From contig NZ_JAEEGA010000001.1 of the NCBI RefSeq assembly GCF_017829975.1, positions 372,001 through 436,000 on the forward strand: 64,000 nucleotides of DNA, read 5' to 3'. This DNA is from Vagococcus allomyrinae. Lineage in GTDB: Bacteria > Bacillota > Bacilli > Lactobacillales > Vagococcaceae. Below are positions 60,384-64,000 of the stretch, piece by piece. Within the stretch, counting starts at the first letter, position 1. The number at the start of each line of letters is the position of its first letter. The notes under the pieces were generated by a model. It saw only the letters and a program-made list of their open reading frames with translations, was not told the origin of the DNA and did not search any database. The position numbers were made by a program, and so were the translations under genes.

Positions 60384-61993
60384 AAGTAGGTTCCTTTCAG
60401 TTTGTATTCCAGAGGTAGTTCGATCGTGACTATAAAATGCTCATTTTGGATTGCAGCCATGATGGTGGCTTTTTCTTGGTAGGTTAACCGCAATCGATAA
60501 GCGATGCTGTAAATACCGAAGCCAACTGTTTTTCGATGAGTTAAATCACTTGCTAAAAAGTCTTGTATGGCTTTTAACTTTTCAATTGAGGGCATGAGGC
60601 CTGTGTTGCTAATTCTTAGTCGGATATTTTTTTCGTCTCTGTTTACTTTAATTATTAATTGTTGACCTTTAGTCGAAAGAGGGCGAATGCCGTGATAAAG
60701 GGCATTCTCAACTAAAGGCTGCAATAAAAAATGGGGAACGATAGCATTAAGTAATCCTTCATCTAGATCGTATGAATAAGCAATTTGTTTTTCATAACGT
60801 ATCTCTTGAATAGTCAGGTAGCTAGACACATGTTGCAATTCTTTTTCAAGTGTTGTCATTTCCGAGCCATTATTTAAGCCGACTCTAAAGTAATCGCTAA
60901 GGGATTGAATGACGTTTTCCACTCCTTGGCGATCGCCTTCAGCTGATAACCATTGAATAGTGTCCAGTGTGTTATATAAAAAATGTGGTTTAACTTGTTC
61001 TTGTAGCAGTCTAATTTGTCCTTTGATATTTTCTTGCTGTGTCGCGTATACTTGATCGAGCATCTTATTGAACTGCCGCCCTAATTGGCCAATTTCATCT
61101 GCTGATGTAATGGTAGCTCGCACTAGTTGATTGCCAGCTTGGACGGCAGTCATGGTTTGGTTGAGGTTTTCAATGGGTTTGACGAAAGCTCTTAAGAGAA
61201 ATAAGAGCAAGATAATAAATACCAAGAATAAGATAGCAGCCAGACCAATGGTGATGCTACGAATTCGCAAGCCTGTTTGCAATAATTCTCGTTGACTGAC
61301 TGTGTAGGTTATTTTCCATTCAGGTAGGAGTTCAATATGACCATTAAACGTTATCCATTTTTCAATGGGTTTTTCTGAAGTCAGTTTGGATTGGGAGTTG
61401 GCCGGTTGATTAACCAGCTCACCAACACCATCGTAAATGGTGAGTTCTTCTGCCATTTGTTCCATCTTGTCAACATTAATTGCGGCGGCGATATATTGAA
61501 TGTCTTCACTTGTTGGGACAGGCAGGCGGTACAGAACGATCACAATGTCGTGAGTTCCTTCTTTAGAATGCAAGGCGTTGCTGACTGTATAGGGAAAATC
61601 ACTGGCAATCAGCCGCTGATAGTAAAGCCTGTCTTGAATTGAAAAACTGGGAGCTATCCAAGATTTGGACACTCCTTTAGAGTTCACCAAACGAATTGAT
61701 TCGTAGATGTTTTGTTGACGTTCCTCAACAGCTTTAGTTTCTGTAAACAAATCAGCTGTTGTCAGGTTGTGCCGACTGGAAAATTCTGCGAGAGTCGCGA
61801 TTTCACTAATTCGCTCGCTGAACCAATCGTTAATTTGTTTGCTTTTACTGGAAACCAGTTGTTGGGTAGCCTGCTTGTTTAAAGGTAATGCCGTTAGAGT
61901 TATTTCCCGATTAATGGCAAAAAACAAGCCGATAAAAAGCAGTAAAAAAAGCAGACTGGTACTAAGGAGTAATTTTCTTTTAAGTGAAGTCAT
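60380..61993 (-). CDS. YesM-type sensor histidine kinase
   Basis: This 537-residue protein has a first span (LLLSTSLLFLLLFIGLFFAI), a large extracellular dCache-like sensor (about 35-245), a second span (ITIGLAAILFLVFIILLLFLLRAF), a HAMP (KPIENLNQTMTAV) and a His_kinase/GHKL core with QVKPHFLYNTLDTIQWL (phospho-His), LVENALYHGI and FGIYSIAYRLRL. It senses an extracellular ligand, perhaps a dicarboxylate or other respiratory substrate given the neighbour, but that is inference. ATG 61993 has AAAGGATCC upstream. Co-transcribed with the response regulator. Confidence 0.92.
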   Translation of the reverse strand: MTSLKRKLLLSTSLLFLLLFIGLFFAINREITLTALPLNKQATQQLVSSKSKQINDWFSERISEIATLAEFSSRHNLTTADLFTETKAVEERQQNIYESIRLVNSKGVSKSWIAPSFSIQDRLYYQRLIASDFPYTVSNALHSKEGTHDIVIVLYRLPVPTSEDIQYIAAAINVDKMEQMAEELTIYDGVGELVNQPANSQSKLTSEKPIEKWITFNGHIELLPEWKITYTVSQRELLQTGLRIRSITIGLAAILFLVFIILLLFLLRAFVKPIENLNQTMTAVQAGNQLVRATITSADEIGQLGRQFNKMLDQVYATQQENIKGQIRLLQEQVKPHFLYNTLDTIQWLSAEGDRQGVENVIQSLSDYFRVGLNNGSEMTTLEKELQHVSSYLTIQEIRYEKQIAYSYDLDEGLLNAIVPHFLLQPLVENALYHGIRPLSTKGQQLIIKVNRDEKNIRLRISNTGLMPSIEKLKAIQDFLASDLTHRKTVGFGIYSIAYRLRLTYQEKATIMAAIQNEHFIVTIELPLEYKLKGTYL

Positions 61994-62118
61994 AGTGACG
62001 GATCCTTTTATGATTTTTTCTTGCGTGATAGATAGACTGAAAAGTGCACATTGAGACGGTTTTGTCTAAAGACGGACGGTTCATCTTCTCCTATAATCTG
62101 AAGTAGTCGTTGATCTGT

Positions 62119-62144
62119 TAACATGATCACTAGTGAGCATGTTA
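62119..62144. promoter_or_regulatory. 26-bp palindrome in the regulator/fumarate-reductase interval
   Basis: TAACATG (62119-62125) and CATGTTA (62138-62144) flank the inner palindrome TCACTAGTGA (62127-62136); only the two linker positions break symmetry. It sits about midway between the divergent kinase and lipoprotein genes (61993 and 62290). The likely role is an operator for the AraC-type regulator or another factor; a transcript hairpin is less likely since no U-run follows. Confidence 0.6.
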
Positions 62145-62262
62145 GAACATCAATAGTATAACATTAATTGGTCTGGCTTTCTCAATTAATTTTGATGATT
62201 AAGGGAATCTAATAATAAGTTTTAGAACTTGTTCATTTAGAGCATCTTACCAGAGTGAATGA

Positions 62263-64000
<1,738 letters not shown>

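Overview
The window looks like chromosome of a low-GC Gram-positive bacterium of the Lactobacillales, most likely Enterococcaceae (Vagococcus- or Enterococcus-like). The evidence is: strong AGGAGG ribosome binding sites with some GTG and TTG starts, short U-tailed terminators shared by converging genes, an LPXTG cell-wall protein, lipoboxed ABC binding proteins, a PepV dipeptidase, an AgrA/AgrC-type regulator pair and a menFDHC cluster. The genus call is inference. Most of the window is ordinary core and metabolic DNA; the accessory or odd parts are few and discrete.

Layout. 0-0.9 kb: the start of an ECF transporter S subunit and an independently transcribed tRNA-like RNA. 0.9-3.9 kb: a complete polar amino acid ABC transporter. 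4-5.9 kb: a DbpA-type RNA helicase and a small protein. 5.8-10 kb: two WYL regulators divergent from the RNA ligase RtcB, with a 106-nt nested hairpin between them. 10.1-13.3 kb: an FtsE-like ATPase whose FtsX-like partner is broken by an IS200/IS605 element (TnpA, TnpB and presumed omega RNA). 13.4-15 kb: a degenerate PD-(D/E)XK protein and an acetyltransferase. 15-20 kb: menF-menD-menH-menC. 20-24 kb: membrane proteins, a deleted HAD pseudogene, an acetyltransferase and a HAD phosphatase. 24.1-25.2 kb: a gene-free array of about 183-bp tandem repeats carrying twelve evenly spaced palindromes. 25.5-30.5 kb: a phosphatase, a DUF2177/DAK2-DegV/DUF1295 operon, a methyltransferase and an Rrf2 regulator. 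30.6-34.2 kb: an AgrA/AgrC-like pair and small proteins. 34.3-39.4 kb: an LPXTG protein with repeats, a serine recombinase and a secreted SdrD-B-like protein. 39.6-46 kb: a MerR regulator, DUF2798, a cytoplasmic 5'-nucleotidase and a phnDCEE-type transporter. 46.2-49 kb: photolyase, TPR protein, nucleotidyltransferase. 49-52 kb: PepV and an OppA-like lipoprotein. 52.5-56.3 kb: an alpha-glucoside PTS, a GH4 phospho-alpha-glucosidase and an RpiR regulator behind a cre-like site. 56.3-59.5 kb: XRE/DUF4097 pair and ndk. 59.6-64 kb: a YesM/YesN-type two-component system divergent from a flavin-dependent fumarate-reductase-like lipoprotein that runs off the right edge.

How the genes may work together. 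The men genes make (demethyl)menaquinone and the terminal lipoprotein is a surface flavin reductase, so the window encodes parts of a quinol-to-fumarate-like respiratory route, plausibly switched on by the adjacent two-component system. The transporters (amino acid, peptide, organophosphonate-like, maltose-like PTS) suit a host- or food-associated fermenter. The items most worth follow-up are the palindrome array at 24.1-25.2 kb, the WYL/hairpin/RtcB locus, the tRNA-like RNA, the self-contained FakA/FakB-like fusion, and the TnpB element inside the ftsX-like gene. All functional assignments rest on reading motifs by eye; no database search was run.
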